From NCBI GenBank assembly GCA_937899145.1, contig CALBPW010000310.1:1-6182 (forward strand): 6,182 nt of DNA, written 5' to 3'. Made by a program: the position numbers and the translations under genes. This stretch comes from an uncultured Bacteroidota bacterium (GTDB lineage: Bacteria; Bacteroidota; Bacteroidia; Bacteroidales; SZUA-534). Positions within the stretch are counted from its first letter, which is position 1, and each line of letters starts with the position of its first letter. Under the pieces are notes generated by a model. It ran no database searches. It was given only the letters and a program-made list of their open reading frames with translations, and was not told where the DNA came from. Shown in pieces: positions 1 to 5,853 of the stretch.

Positions 1-911
1 CGATCTACCTGAACGGCCCCGTGACGCACATGCCAGTTATTGCGGCAACCAGGCTCAAAGGTCACATTCACAACACTTTCACCGTAAGGCGACACGTAAC
101 TGCGCCCCGTGAAGTATTGTGCGTAAGCGTCGTTCGGGTTTCCACGCCGCCAATACGATTTCAGGTCAACTTGGTCGTACGCGCTGCGGTTGTTGTCCTC
201 AACGCCCAATAACGCGTTCACGGCCTTCAGTGCCCTCGACGCGGCCGCCTTGCAACCATTCGCCGCCAACGCCACAGGAATCTGTTGCAGTTGCTCGTCG
301 GTAACGCCCATATTGCGTGCCCCACGAACGTGCGCATTCAGTTGTGGCTCAACGCCTTCCAGTCCAGCAAGGGCGCTCACCGTAACCAATTCGCGGTCGG
401 CGTGGGTAAGAATGTCGCGGGCAAAGATGTCGCCGAACAGATGCGCCTTCAGGTAATAATCCTCGGCAGGGCAGAAATCATAATTGAACGGCTGTCCCGA
501 CAGTTGGGTCTGCACCTCGGCGCCCTGTTTCAGTGCGTCGTAATCCTTTGGCAGAGCCGATGCCTCGCTGCCCGCCAGCACTTTCACGCCCTTCGCTTCC
601 CTGTCGCCCACCACACGTTGCAGCACGCCCAGCGCATTGAGCGAGCGCGGAAAGCCCGTGTAGGCATAGAGTTGCGAAAGCGCTTCCTTAATCTGACTTA
701 CCGTCAAATCGGTTTCCAAACCGTTGTGGATGGCCGATTCGAGCGACACAAGGTCGCCCTGTGCCTCATAGCAGGCGATGGCCGACATACACGCCGCCTG
801 CCGCTCATTGAATGTCAATGTGTTCATATCTTTAGATTCTGATTGTTTGCTGTTTCCGCAAGCCGACAGCACGGCAAGCATTGCGAGTGGAATTATTTGT
901 TTAACCTCCAT
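1..911 (-). CDS. Lipoprotein with two carboxymuconolactone-decarboxylase-like domains and a cupin (3' end cut by window edge)
   Basis: The minus frame is open from ATG at 909-911 to the window edge: 303 codons with no stop. Residues 1-18 form a lipoprotein signal (hydrophobic stretch, then L-S-A-C with Cys18 as the lipidation site), so the protein should be membrane-anchored outside the cytoplasm. Residues ~34-104 form a first AhpD/CMD-like helical domain, including YAYTGFPRSLNAL at 82-94. Residues ~150-235 form a second one, with REL at 173-175, then H194 and G202. From ~265 a cupin begins: VNVTFEPG followed by WHVRH, where H294 and H297 sit at the usual metal-ligand positions; the rest lies outside. 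The CMD-CMD-cupin order is a known bacterial family, often annotated as carboxymuconolactone decarboxylase, but its reaction is uncertain. No AhpD CxxC pair is visible, so peroxidase-type chemistry is not supported. It is clearly richer in G+C than genes further right. Domain call firm, function not. Confidence 0.9.
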   Translation of the reverse strand, partial: MEVKQIIPLAMLAVLSACGNSKQSESKDMNTLTFNERQAACMSAIACYEAQGDLVSLESAIHNGLETDLTVSQIKEALSQLYAYTGFPRSLNALGVLQRVVGDREAKGVKVLAGSEASALPKDYDALKQGAEVQTQLSGQPFNYDFCPAEDYYLKAHLFGDIFARDILTHADRELVTVSALAGLEGVEPQLNAHVRGARNMGVTDEQLQQIPVALAANGCKAAASRALKAVNALLGVEDNNRSAYDQVDLKSYWRRGNPNDAYAQYFTGRSYVSPYGESVVNVTFEPGCRNNWHVRHGAVQVD

Positions 912-935
912 AGTATCTTATTTTTATTGACAATG

Positions 936-967
936 CAAAAGTACACACTTGAAAAATACGTGTCAAG
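936..967 (-). promoter_or_regulatory. Bacteroidota-type promoter for the CMD-cupin lipoprotein gene
   Basis: On the minus strand, TACTTTTG (936-943) matches the -7 consensus TAnnTTTG of the Bacteroidota primary sigma factor. A CTTG at 964-967, one base off TTTG, lies 20 bases upstream, which is the usual -33 spacing. The start codon follows about 25 bases downstream of the -7 box. No experimental start is known. Confidence 0.65.
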
Positions 968-984
968 AAACAGGTCGTTGCTTT

Positions 985-1761
985 TTATAGTTTCATCCAA
1001 TATTTCCGTTCGTCGGCTGACATTTTTTCGATGGCATAACGGAGAGTTGTGCGAGCCATCTGGTGTATGTTTTTTTCGAGAAAATCGCGTAGTAGGTCCA
1101 TGCTGCATTGTTTACCCAACTCGCGTAGCATCCAGCCGACAGCCTTGTGCATAAGGTCGTGCGTGTGGTGCAGGTGCATTGTAGCGTAGCGCAGACACCA
1201 CTGAGGCTCCCCCATTCGCGATGTCATCCACGTGCACACCATACTGGTACGCTCACGCCAAAGGTTGCCGCTTTTTGCCAACGAATCGACAATGGTCAGC
1301 TTATCGCCCAAATGCGTAGGTAGTGTCAGCCAAAGCCCTATAATTTTGGGCGCCGACAAATCAACCAAATCCCAATTGTTGGCATAGTTGGTATATTTCA
1401 GATACATATTTACTATTTCATCGCGTATGCCAATGGCCGTTTCGTCATCGGTCAGCCGCTTGGTAGCCTGTTTTTCAAACTTATCGACGAGCAACAGAAA
1501 TCCGCATAATCGAATTTCGTGGAAGCGGTTGGTGAGCAACTCTGGAATTTCCGCCAGCGGCAGGTCTTTCGACAGTTTTACAATTTCCCGTGTCTGCGGC
1601 ACTTTTAGCCCGATAAACTCATCGCCTTCGCCGTAATCGCCCTTGCCCGTTTTGAAAAAACGCATAAGGTTGCGTCGCTGTTCCTCATTGTGCAGCGATT
1701 GCATATAGGTGATGATGTTGTTGGCGGTGAGAACTTTGGCTATGTCTTTCTTATAGACCAT
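985..1761 (-). CDS. AlkD-type DNA alkylation repair protein (DNA glycosylase)
   Basis: A 258-residue HEAT-like-repeat DNA glycosylase of the AlkD family, which removes positively charged alkylated bases such as 7-methylguanine and 3-methyladenine without flipping the base out. Family signatures run along the protein: RFFKTGKGDYGEGDEFIGLKVP (34-55) near the N terminus, NWDLVDLSAP (129-138), LWRER (167-171), DLMHKAVGWMLRE (202-214) and RTTLRYAIEK (237-246). By alignment from memory with Bacillus cereus AlkD (Trp109, Asp113, Arg148, Trp187), the catalytic cleft would be Trp130, Asp134, Arg169 or Arg171, and Trp210, all present. Length is near the family norm of about 230, with a somewhat longer N terminus; Met20 is an alternative start, but the ATG at 1759-1761 has a strong A-rich leader. 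It stands alone, with its own -7 box. Family call is secure; the symbol alkD is withheld because several paralogous AlkD subfamilies exist. Confidence 0.93.
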   Translation of the reverse strand: MVYKKDIAKVLTANNIITYMQSLHNEEQRRNLMRFFKTGKGDYGEGDEFIGLKVPQTREIVKLSKDLPLAEIPELLTNRFHEIRLCGFLLLVDKFEKQATKRLTDDETAIGIRDEIVNMYLKYTNYANNWDLVDLSAPKIIGLWLTLPTHLGDKLTIVDSLAKSGNLWRERTSMVCTWMTSRMGEPQWCLRYATMHLHHTHDLMHKAVGWMLRELGKQCSMDLLRDFLEKNIHQMARTTLRYAIEKMSADERKYWMKL

Positions 1762-1788
1762 TTTTTGTTTTTTTTTGTTCTAATAAGG

Positions 1789-1796
1789 CAAATGTA
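1789..1796 (-). promoter_or_regulatory. Probable -7 promoter element of the AlkD-family gene
   Basis: Minus strand reads TACATTTG, a full match to the TAnnTTTG box, 27 bases upstream of the start codon. No good TTTG lies at the expected 19-21 base distance, so the promoter may be weak. The leader between box and ATG is nearly all A on the transcript (1761-1779), typical of Bacteroidota initiation regions without a Shine-Dalgarno site. Confidence 0.5.
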
Positions 1797-1820
1797 TCCG
1801 TTTATTTCAAAAATTTAACA

Positions 1821-2240
1821 TTATTTTTCCACTTTAAGCCGAATTATCCATTTGTCGTGCGTTTTAGCAAAGCTTACAACTTCAAAATTATCTGCTTTTG
1901 CTTTGTCGGTGGTTGCGGAAATTGATGTTAAATTATTGTTTATCAATATTGAATCAATTTTAATGGTGTCGATATTTGTACCAAGCACATCTAATTGGAC
2001 AAAGCCCGTTTTGCTTTGGCGAAAAACGCCCGGAAAAACGTTTTCGTGCACGAAAACTGTTTGATTATTGTTAATTACAGTATCGGTTATTGCGCCGCTA
2101 GAATATTGAGGGTCGAGGCGCATAAACGGAAGCCTGAGTGATAGTTGTTGCCAGCCACTCATGCCAATAAATGCCACTAATATTATGAGCGAGCCAAGTG
2201 AAGCCCAAAAGTATGCTAAAAATGAAGTTATCTTTTTCAT
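1821..2240 (-). CDS. Single-span membrane protein of unknown function, partner of the iron-sulfur protein
   Basis: I do not recognise this 139-residue protein by function. An MKK start and a hydrophobic stretch at ~6-27 make an uncleaved anchor or signal. The remainder (~30-139) has no cysteine or histidine cluster and alternates short hydrophobic strands with Asn/Asp/Thr-rich turns (for example TVFVH, FVQLDVLG, IKIDSILI, WIIRLKVEK), suggesting a small beta-sandwich outside the cytoplasm. Its ATG lies 6 bases after the stop of the NapH-like iron-sulfur gene with no promoter between, so the two are almost certainly co-transcribed and probably work together. Anchor plus beta domain, next to an iron-sulfur gene and near a TauE-like gene, resembles FixH/CcoH in layout, but I see no FixH sequence signature. 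The product might hold or assemble the iron-sulfur subunit. Gene call firm, role open. Confidence 0.85.
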   Translation of the reverse strand: MKKITSFLAYFWASLGSLIILVAFIGMSGWQQLSLRLPFMRLDPQYSSGAITDTVINNNQTVFVHENVFPGVFRQSKTGFVQLDVLGTNIDTIKIDSILINNNLTSISATTDKAKADNFEVVSFAKTHDKWIIRLKVEK

Positions 2241-2246
2241 ATTTAA

Positions 2247-3377
2247 TCAGATAAAAAGTTTAAAAATGAATGTCAGTCCACCAATTACACTGCCGCCACA
2301 AAGTGTTACAAGAAAGATGTAGGCTGGATAAATGAGCAATGTGCGTGCTATTGTCGCATGTTTGTCGGTTGGAGTGCCTTTTATGTGGAAGCGCATGGAG
2401 CCTGTTGGACAAATATCAACGCATTTTCCACATTTTGAGCAAGTCAATGTTGGACAATGTTTCTCAATAGCCAGCATCGGACAGGCTTTGTCGCATTTGC
2501 CGCAACCAATGCATTTGTTTGTGTTGTTTTTAACTTGGAAAATGTTTATTTTGTTAAATAGCGATAATAATGCACCCATTGGGCAAAATGTTGCGCACTG
2601 AATGCGTTTTGTTGTCAATAGTGGCAATATTATTACGAGTGTGGCAAATGTGATAGTGAATATAATATTCTTAATCAGTGAGATGGTATCAACAATGCGC
2701 TCGTTTTCAGTTACTGCTTTAAAGGGGCAAAGCCAGCTGCAGTAGGTGGGCTCGGCAACTTCAGCCGACCATAACGCCATTATAATCAGCATTGCAAATG
2801 AAAACCGCTTGCAGTTGTTGTTAACGTTCTTGATTACAGGCTTTTTAAGGATGCGGCTTGCGCCATCGTCCCAACCTCCATAAAAACAGCCCCAACTGCA
2901 AAATCCACGACCAAGTATAATACTGAATGTCAGTACAATAATAAACATTGCTGATATTGAGGCAAAGCCTTCAACTAAGCTGCCCGGAAATAAAATTGTC
3001 TGTTTCACGGCAGCTGGGATAATCATCATTGTGGTTACAATGTGGCAAAGCGGAATGTTGCAGCCAAGCTCTTCAGCATTCGAAAATGTCATGCTGCCGC
3101 GCTCTGCTATCAAGTTGTTAATGAATGAAATGCAGAATAGTAGCACTGAAACAATAAATGCTATTGCTCGCCATTTATCGGTTTTGCCAGTATAAATTAT
3201 CATCCAAAAAATCGCAGCGAAAAACATTATTGTTAATAGCAATGCGGTTAATGTTGCTCCGTCGGCGGCTTTTGCGCTGCCCGTCAACATAAGTAGTATC
3301 ATAAGTAGCATTGGCATAAACAGCAACAAACTTTTGCCAATTTTGCCTGTGCTCCAGTAGGTCGGTTTCTTATCCAT
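2247..3377 (-). CDS. NapH-like polytopic membrane iron-sulfur protein (2x [4Fe-4S] ferredoxin domain)
   Basis: This 376-residue membrane protein should move electrons across or along the cytoplasmic membrane. Hydrophobic spans lie at about 17-34, 42-62, 70-90, 138-157, 193-207, 233-256 and 346-372. Between spans are the paired cysteines typical of the NapH/NosR/CcoG group: C160/C164 (FCSWGC), C213/C217 (CSWLCP) and C261/C265 (CATFCP). A ferredoxin domain follows with two full CxxCxxCxxxCP motifs, C289-C292-C295-C299 and C313-C316-C319-C323, each able to bind one [4Fe-4S] cluster. An extra pair, C106 and C111-His, lies in the loop after the third span. A last span follows the ferredoxin domain. 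It lacks the periplasmic domain expected of NosR or CcoG, so NapH-like is the best fit. Its electron donor and acceptor cannot be read from the sequence. It heads a two-gene unit with the 139-residue membrane protein and has its own -7 box and long leader. Confidence 0.92.
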   Translation of the reverse strand: MDKKPTYWSTGKIGKSLLLFMPMLLMILLMLTGSAKAADGATLTALLLTIMFFAAIFWMIIYTGKTDKWRAIAFIVSVLLFCISFINNLIAERGSMTFSNAEELGCNIPLCHIVTTMMIIPAAVKQTILFPGSLVEGFASISAMFIIVLTFSIILGRGFCSWGCFYGGWDDGASRILKKPVIKNVNNNCKRFSFAMLIIMALWSAEVAEPTYCSWLCPFKAVTENERIVDTISLIKNIIFTITFATLVIILPLLTTKRIQCATFCPMGALLSLFNKINIFQVKNNTNKCIGCGKCDKACPMLAIEKHCPTLTCSKCGKCVDICPTGSMRFHIKGTPTDKHATIARTLLIYPAYIFLVTLCGGSVIGGLTFIFKLFI

Positions 3378-3469
3378 AGTTATTAAAGTTTTAATTATTT
3401 TATTGTTAAGTTAGTTATCTATATTTTTAAAAATTTATAGGCATAAAGGGAGCGGGGTGAGGTGTTTTG

Positions 3470-3487
3470 AACATCAGTATTGATGTT
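3470..3487. repeat. Perfect inverted repeat in the leader of the iron-sulfur gene
   Basis: AACATCA (3470-3476) and TGATGTT (3481-3487) form a 7-bp perfect palindrome around GTAT. It starts 17 bases downstream of the -7 box at 3504-3511, roughly +10 to +28 of the expected transcript. No U-run follows on the minus strand, so it is a poor terminator for that strand; an operator or a leader hairpin fits better. On the plus strand a short TTTTG follows, too weak for a clear terminator. Confidence 0.5.
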
Positions 3488-3503
3488 TTGTAACTTTCTC
3501 AGC

Positions 3504-3511
3504 CAAAAGTA
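3504..3511 (-). promoter_or_regulatory. Probable -7 promoter element of the iron-sulfur gene
   Basis: Minus strand reads TACTTTTG, a full TAnnTTTG match, in the 159-base gap after the amidase gene. No TTTG stands 19-21 bases upstream, so the -33 half is missing or replaced by an activator. A start here would give a leader of about 120 bases before the ATG at 3375-3377, containing the inverted repeat at 3470-3487, a C-rich run (minus strand; 3448-3463) and an A/T-rich stretch up to the start codon. Confidence 0.55.
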
Positions 3512-3536
3512 CTTAATACCGAATCTTGCAGTTTTT

Positions 3537-4598
3537 TTACTGGTTTAGGTCAAAGTGAAAGGGTTTGTCGAAATTGCAAAGAGGATAGTAAGTGATTGAT
3601 GGCGAGGTTAAATCCATCACTGTTGTCCAAATTGTACCCCAAAAATCGCCTTGCGTTGGCTGCGATACGCTCTCAATAACTTCGGTAAATTTTTGCAAGT
3701 TCATTTCCCCGTCGTTTTGGTCGTATTGTTGGCAAAGCTGCTCGTATCGGTGGTCGTATGCGTAAAGTCCGACATTGCGTTTCGCCTCGCACAAATAATG
3801 GTTTGTTACAGCTTTTGTTTCGGTTACAATCATTTGATTATCAACATATTCGACAACCACACTTTTGCCTGTGGCATCTGCCATTGCGTAATGGTGTGCT
3901 GCGCCAATATCGGAGTGCATATCGATGCTGTTGAGCAGCGTAAGAGCCTCATCAACAGATGCTGCCTTGTTAAGCAGGTAACGAATGGCTGAGGTTGTTG
4001 TAAGTGCTGGTTTGCCTGTGTTTTGGTGTGTCTCAACGTTGTCGCCAGCAATAAGGTCGGCAATTGCAAAGCCTTTTTCGTTAACACCGTCTAATGCAAA
4101 AAATAGTGATGACAGTGCCATATATTGATTTGCAAATCCTTCTGGCAACCAATTTTCGCCAAACCCGAAAAAATCAACATTGAAGGTAGCTATCGACTTG
4201 TAGCCGCCGGTTGGAGTAGAATGCAGAATGATGGCCGTTCCTGACGAAAAATCGAAATTGCGACCCATCAGCACATTGCCATCGGGTGTGCGAGATGTTA
4301 GTGTAGAGCAGCCGTATGGCGTTTTCTGCGGATTAGCCGATGGCAGTGCGTAATGCCCTTTCGATAAGAAATTCAGGACATAGCCAACAAGCGCATCAGC
4401 ACTTTCGGCGCCTCCATTTTGCAGCAATTCGGCAAAGCCATCGTCGCCTTTGTACTCCATGTAGTAAAAGTGTTCGTCTAACTTCTTGACAGACAATGCT
4501 CCATTAACAAGCGAGCCGAATAAGCTCCATGCGTAAACTCCAAAAACAATTAGCAGTCCGATGAATGCTAAAAATGTGATTTTCAATACTTTTCTCAT
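3537..4598 (-). CDS. Membrane-anchored choloylglycine-hydrolase-like Ntn amidase (linear amide C-N hydrolase)
   Basis: A 353-residue member of the choloylglycine hydrolase/penicillin V acylase family (Ntn hydrolases that cleave linear amide bonds). Residues 5-25 form a membrane anchor or signal, followed by a ~70-residue region. The nucleophile is Cys97 in PYGCSTLTSR, followed by DGNVLMGRNFDF with Arg113 and Asp116. These are 16 and 19 residues after the cysteine, the same spacing as Cys2, Arg18 and Asp21 of Clostridium perfringens bile salt hydrolase. Asn173 (GVNEKGFA) and Asn266 (VTNHYL) fit the two conserved asparagines. The C-terminal catalytic arginine is not evident: the segment near 322-330 reads TIWTTVMDL. 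Because the cysteine is internal, activity would need cleavage before Cys97. The substrate (bile salt, N-acyl amino acid, penicillin-type amide or peptide) cannot be told. It starts 42 bases after the TauE-like gene with no promoter box between, suggesting read-through. Confidence 0.9.
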   Translation of the reverse strand: MRKVLKITFLAFIGLLIVFGVYAWSLFGSLVNGALSVKKLDEHFYYMEYKGDDGFAELLQNGGAESADALVGYVLNFLSKGHYALPSANPQKTPYGCSTLTSRTPDGNVLMGRNFDFSSGTAIILHSTPTGGYKSIATFNVDFFGFGENWLPEGFANQYMALSSLFFALDGVNEKGFAIADLIAGDNVETHQNTGKPALTTTSAIRYLLNKAASVDEALTLLNSIDMHSDIGAAHHYAMADATGKSVVVEYVDNQMIVTETKAVTNHYLCEAKRNVGLYAYDHRYEQLCQQYDQNDGEMNLQKFTEVIESVSQPTQGDFWGTIWTTVMDLTSPSITYYPLCNFDKPFHFDLNQ

Positions 4599-4640
4599 CT
4601 TTCTAAATTTTAAAACCTATAAACAACTTATAATTCATAA

Positions 4641-5246
4641 TTAGCTATTAATCATTATCATAGTTCCTTTTATTAAGAAAATGACACTTGCCAAAAGAGC
4701 CGCGCAGCGACCAATTTTCACCACTGCGCCGGTATTTTTTATAGCGCCAATTAGTGGCATCGGCAAAAAGAAAACCGATGAACCAATGAAGAATAAAAGA
4801 AAACTGCCAAATATATTTATGGTGCCTATTGTGCTCGCAATCAGGCTGATAATTGGTGGACAGATGTTAATTGACGATAATGCGCCGGCTGCAAATGCTA
4901 TCAAATTTGATTGTCCGTTGCATGATTTGTAAATTTTGCGTGTAAAACTATGATTAAGGCAAAATTGCTTTGTTTTGCCGATGCAGTAAGTTAACATAAG
5001 TAAGCTGACTGCTATCAGGCTAATAGCCGTAAATTTTGGTGTAATGCTTACGTTTGAGCCGACAGCAGATGTTGTAACGGCAATTGTGCTATATATCAAT
5101 AATCTGCCAATCATAAAACAACCGAGCAATAAAAACGATTTGACAACCGTTTTCTTTTCGGTCATTATTATTGATAAAATAATGTTGCCGCACGATGCTA
5201 TGCACGATGCACTTGTACTAAGTCCGATGAGTAGCGATTCTATCAT
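4641..5246 (-). CDS. TauE/SafE- or CcdA/DsbD-like cysteine-bearing membrane protein
   Basis: A ~201-residue protein with about six membrane spans, of the type annotated as sulfite exporter TauE/SafE or cytochrome c biogenesis (DsbD-like) transmembrane protein. The N-terminal half begins GLSTSASCIASCGNIIL, with Cys15 and Cys19. The C-terminal half repeats the pattern as GALSSINICPPIISLIA, with Cys129 before a Pro pair. This internal pseudo-repeat is typical of the CcdA/DsbD fold, which passes thiol electrons across the membrane; some relatives move copper or heme-related substrates instead. I chose the ATG at 5244-5246, preceded by AAAACAAAA, over an in-frame TTG at 5268-5270 that would add eight polar residues. 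It is the first gene after a ~230-base control region and is followed by the amidase and then the NapH-like gene, suggesting that it supplies or uses electrons with the latter. Family call good, substrate unknown. Confidence 0.87.
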   Translation of the reverse strand: MIESLLIGLSTSASCIASCGNIILSIIMTEKKTVVKSFLLLGCFMIGRLLIYSTIAVTTSAVGSNVSITPKFTAISLIAVSLLMLTYCIGKTKQFCLNHSFTRKIYKSCNGQSNLIAFAAGALSSINICPPIISLIASTIGTINIFGSFLLFFIGSSVFFLPMPLIGAIKNTGAVVKIGRCAALLASVIFLIKGTMIMINS

Positions 5247-5304
5247 TTTTGTTTTCGATTGTGAGTGCAAATCAAAAACAACAATTTCAAATAGGCAATA
5301 GGGT

Positions 5305-5373
5305 GGGACAGAGGCGGCTTTTTTAGGTACATATAGCAGGTTGTTGGGACGAATTTTAGTTTGTTGGGACGAA
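5305..5373. repeat. Phased direct repeats upstream of the TauE/CcdA-like gene
   Basis: TTGTTGGGACGAA occurs exactly twice, at 5341-5353 and 5361-5373, a 20-base period. A third GGGAC core occurs at 5305-5309, 41 bases before the GGGAC of the first copy (5346). Spacings of 20 and 41 bases are about two and four helical turns, so all three would face the same side of the DNA. The cluster lies about 60 to 130 bases upstream of the start codon at 5246, between this gene and the rpmE2 terminator, and is probably a binding region for a regulator. No full TAnnTTTG box follows; the nearest are one-mismatch forms at 5268-5280. Confidence 0.55.
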
Positions 5374-5426
5374 AAGGAATAGTGTGCTGATGCGGTTGAT
5401 TAAGATGAGCTTGCGTCGTAAGCGAC

Positions 5427-5458
5427 AAAAAAAGCCGTTCAGGTTTTGAACGGCTTTT
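5427..5458 (-). terminator. Intrinsic terminator of rpmE2
   Basis: AAAAGCCGTTCA (5430-5441) and TGAACGGCTTTT (5447-5458) pair perfectly around a 5-base loop. On the minus-strand transcript the stem is followed by a run of seven U (5427-5433, partly inside the stem). It starts 18 bases after the rpmE2 stop codon, the right distance for a rho-independent terminator. The A/U-flanked stem could also act on plus-strand transcripts, though no plus-strand gene ends here. Confidence 0.85.
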
Positions 5459-5476
5459 AATGTATGGTAGAAACGT

Positions 5477-5737
5477 TTATTTCTTGTTTTTCTCAAATTT
5501 GGCGTAGCGGTTGCGGAATTTATCAACGCGACCAGCGGTGTCAACCAATTTCATCTTACCGGTGTAAAATGGGTGTGATGCACTTGAGATTTCGAGTTTC
5601 ACTAATGGATACTCAACCCCTTCTACCTCTATCGTATCTTTAGTGTTGACAGTCGATTTGTTGATGAAAATCTGACCATTCGACATGTCCTTAAACACTA
5701 CAAGGCGATAATTACTGGGATGTATGTCCTTCTTCAT
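5477..5737 (-). CDS. rpmE2: 50S ribosomal protein L31 type B
   Basis: This 86-residue protein is ribosomal protein L31, which sits in the central protuberance of the large subunit and bridges to the small subunit. The start [19 protein letters not shown], the SHPFYTGK motif at ~54-61 and [13 protein letters not shown] at ~66-78 are diagnostic. It contains no cysteine, so it is the zinc-free B type rather than the A type with a zinc ribbon; Bacteroidota commonly carry this form as a housekeeping gene. Length is normal and the lysine-rich end (EKNKK) is typical. It is a single-gene unit with its own promoter (5776-5806) and terminator (5427-5458). The A-type/B-type switch seen under zinc limitation in other bacteria cannot be judged from this window. 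Confidence 0.97.
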   Translation of the reverse strand: MKKDIHPSNYRLVVFKDMSNGQIFINKSTVNTKDTIEVEGVEYPLVKLEISSASHPFYTGKMKLVDTAGRVDKFRNRYAKFEKNKK

Positions 5738-5775
5738 TGTAGTATTATTTTAAATAACTTTAAATTTTGAGTTCG

Positions 5776-5806
5776 CAAAAGTAGAACTTTGATTCTGAAT
5801 TTCAAA
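5776..5806 (-). promoter_or_regulatory. Bacteroidota-type promoter of rpmE2
   Basis: Minus strand carries TTTG (5803-5806), 19 bases, then TACTTTTG (5776-5783): both halves match the Bacteroidota sigma-70 consensus (TTTG, 19-21 bases, TAnnTTTG). The -7 box is 38 bases upstream of the rpmE2 start codon. This is the best promoter in the window and fits a strongly expressed ribosomal protein gene. Confidence 0.8.
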
Positions 5807-5853
5807 GCTATTATTAAAAAAATGTGCGATATGAAATTGAATTTCTTGTATGT

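Noticed and set aside
285..842. Plus-strand open frame of 185 codons
   Set aside because: It lies antisense to the CMD-cupin gene, has no recognisable domain and no promoter; the minus frame has a signal peptide and clear family motifs.
843..1154. Plus-strand open frame of 103 codons spanning the gap between the lipoprotein and AlkD-family genes
   Set aside because: It crosses the lipoprotein promoter and runs antisense into the end of the AlkD-family gene; its protein shows no family features.
2247..3377. Assignment of the iron-sulfur protein as CcoG/FixG or NosR
   Set aside because: It lacks the expected C-terminal or periplasmic extra domain of those proteins and no cbb3 oxidase or nitrous oxide reductase genes are nearby.
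3651..3992. Plus-strand open frame of 113 codons inside the amidase gene
   Set aside because: It is antisense to a well-supported amidase with catalytic residues in place.
5247..5270. Upstream TTG start for the TauE/CcdA-like gene
   Set aside because: TTG starts are rare, the extra eight residues are polar, and the ATG at 5246 has an A-rich leader and begins directly at the conserved membrane segment.
5787..5807. Imperfect inverted repeat CTTTGA/TCAAAG as a terminator or operator
   Set aside because: Only six base pairs match and one arm is simply the -33 element of the rpmE2 promoter; chance is sufficient.
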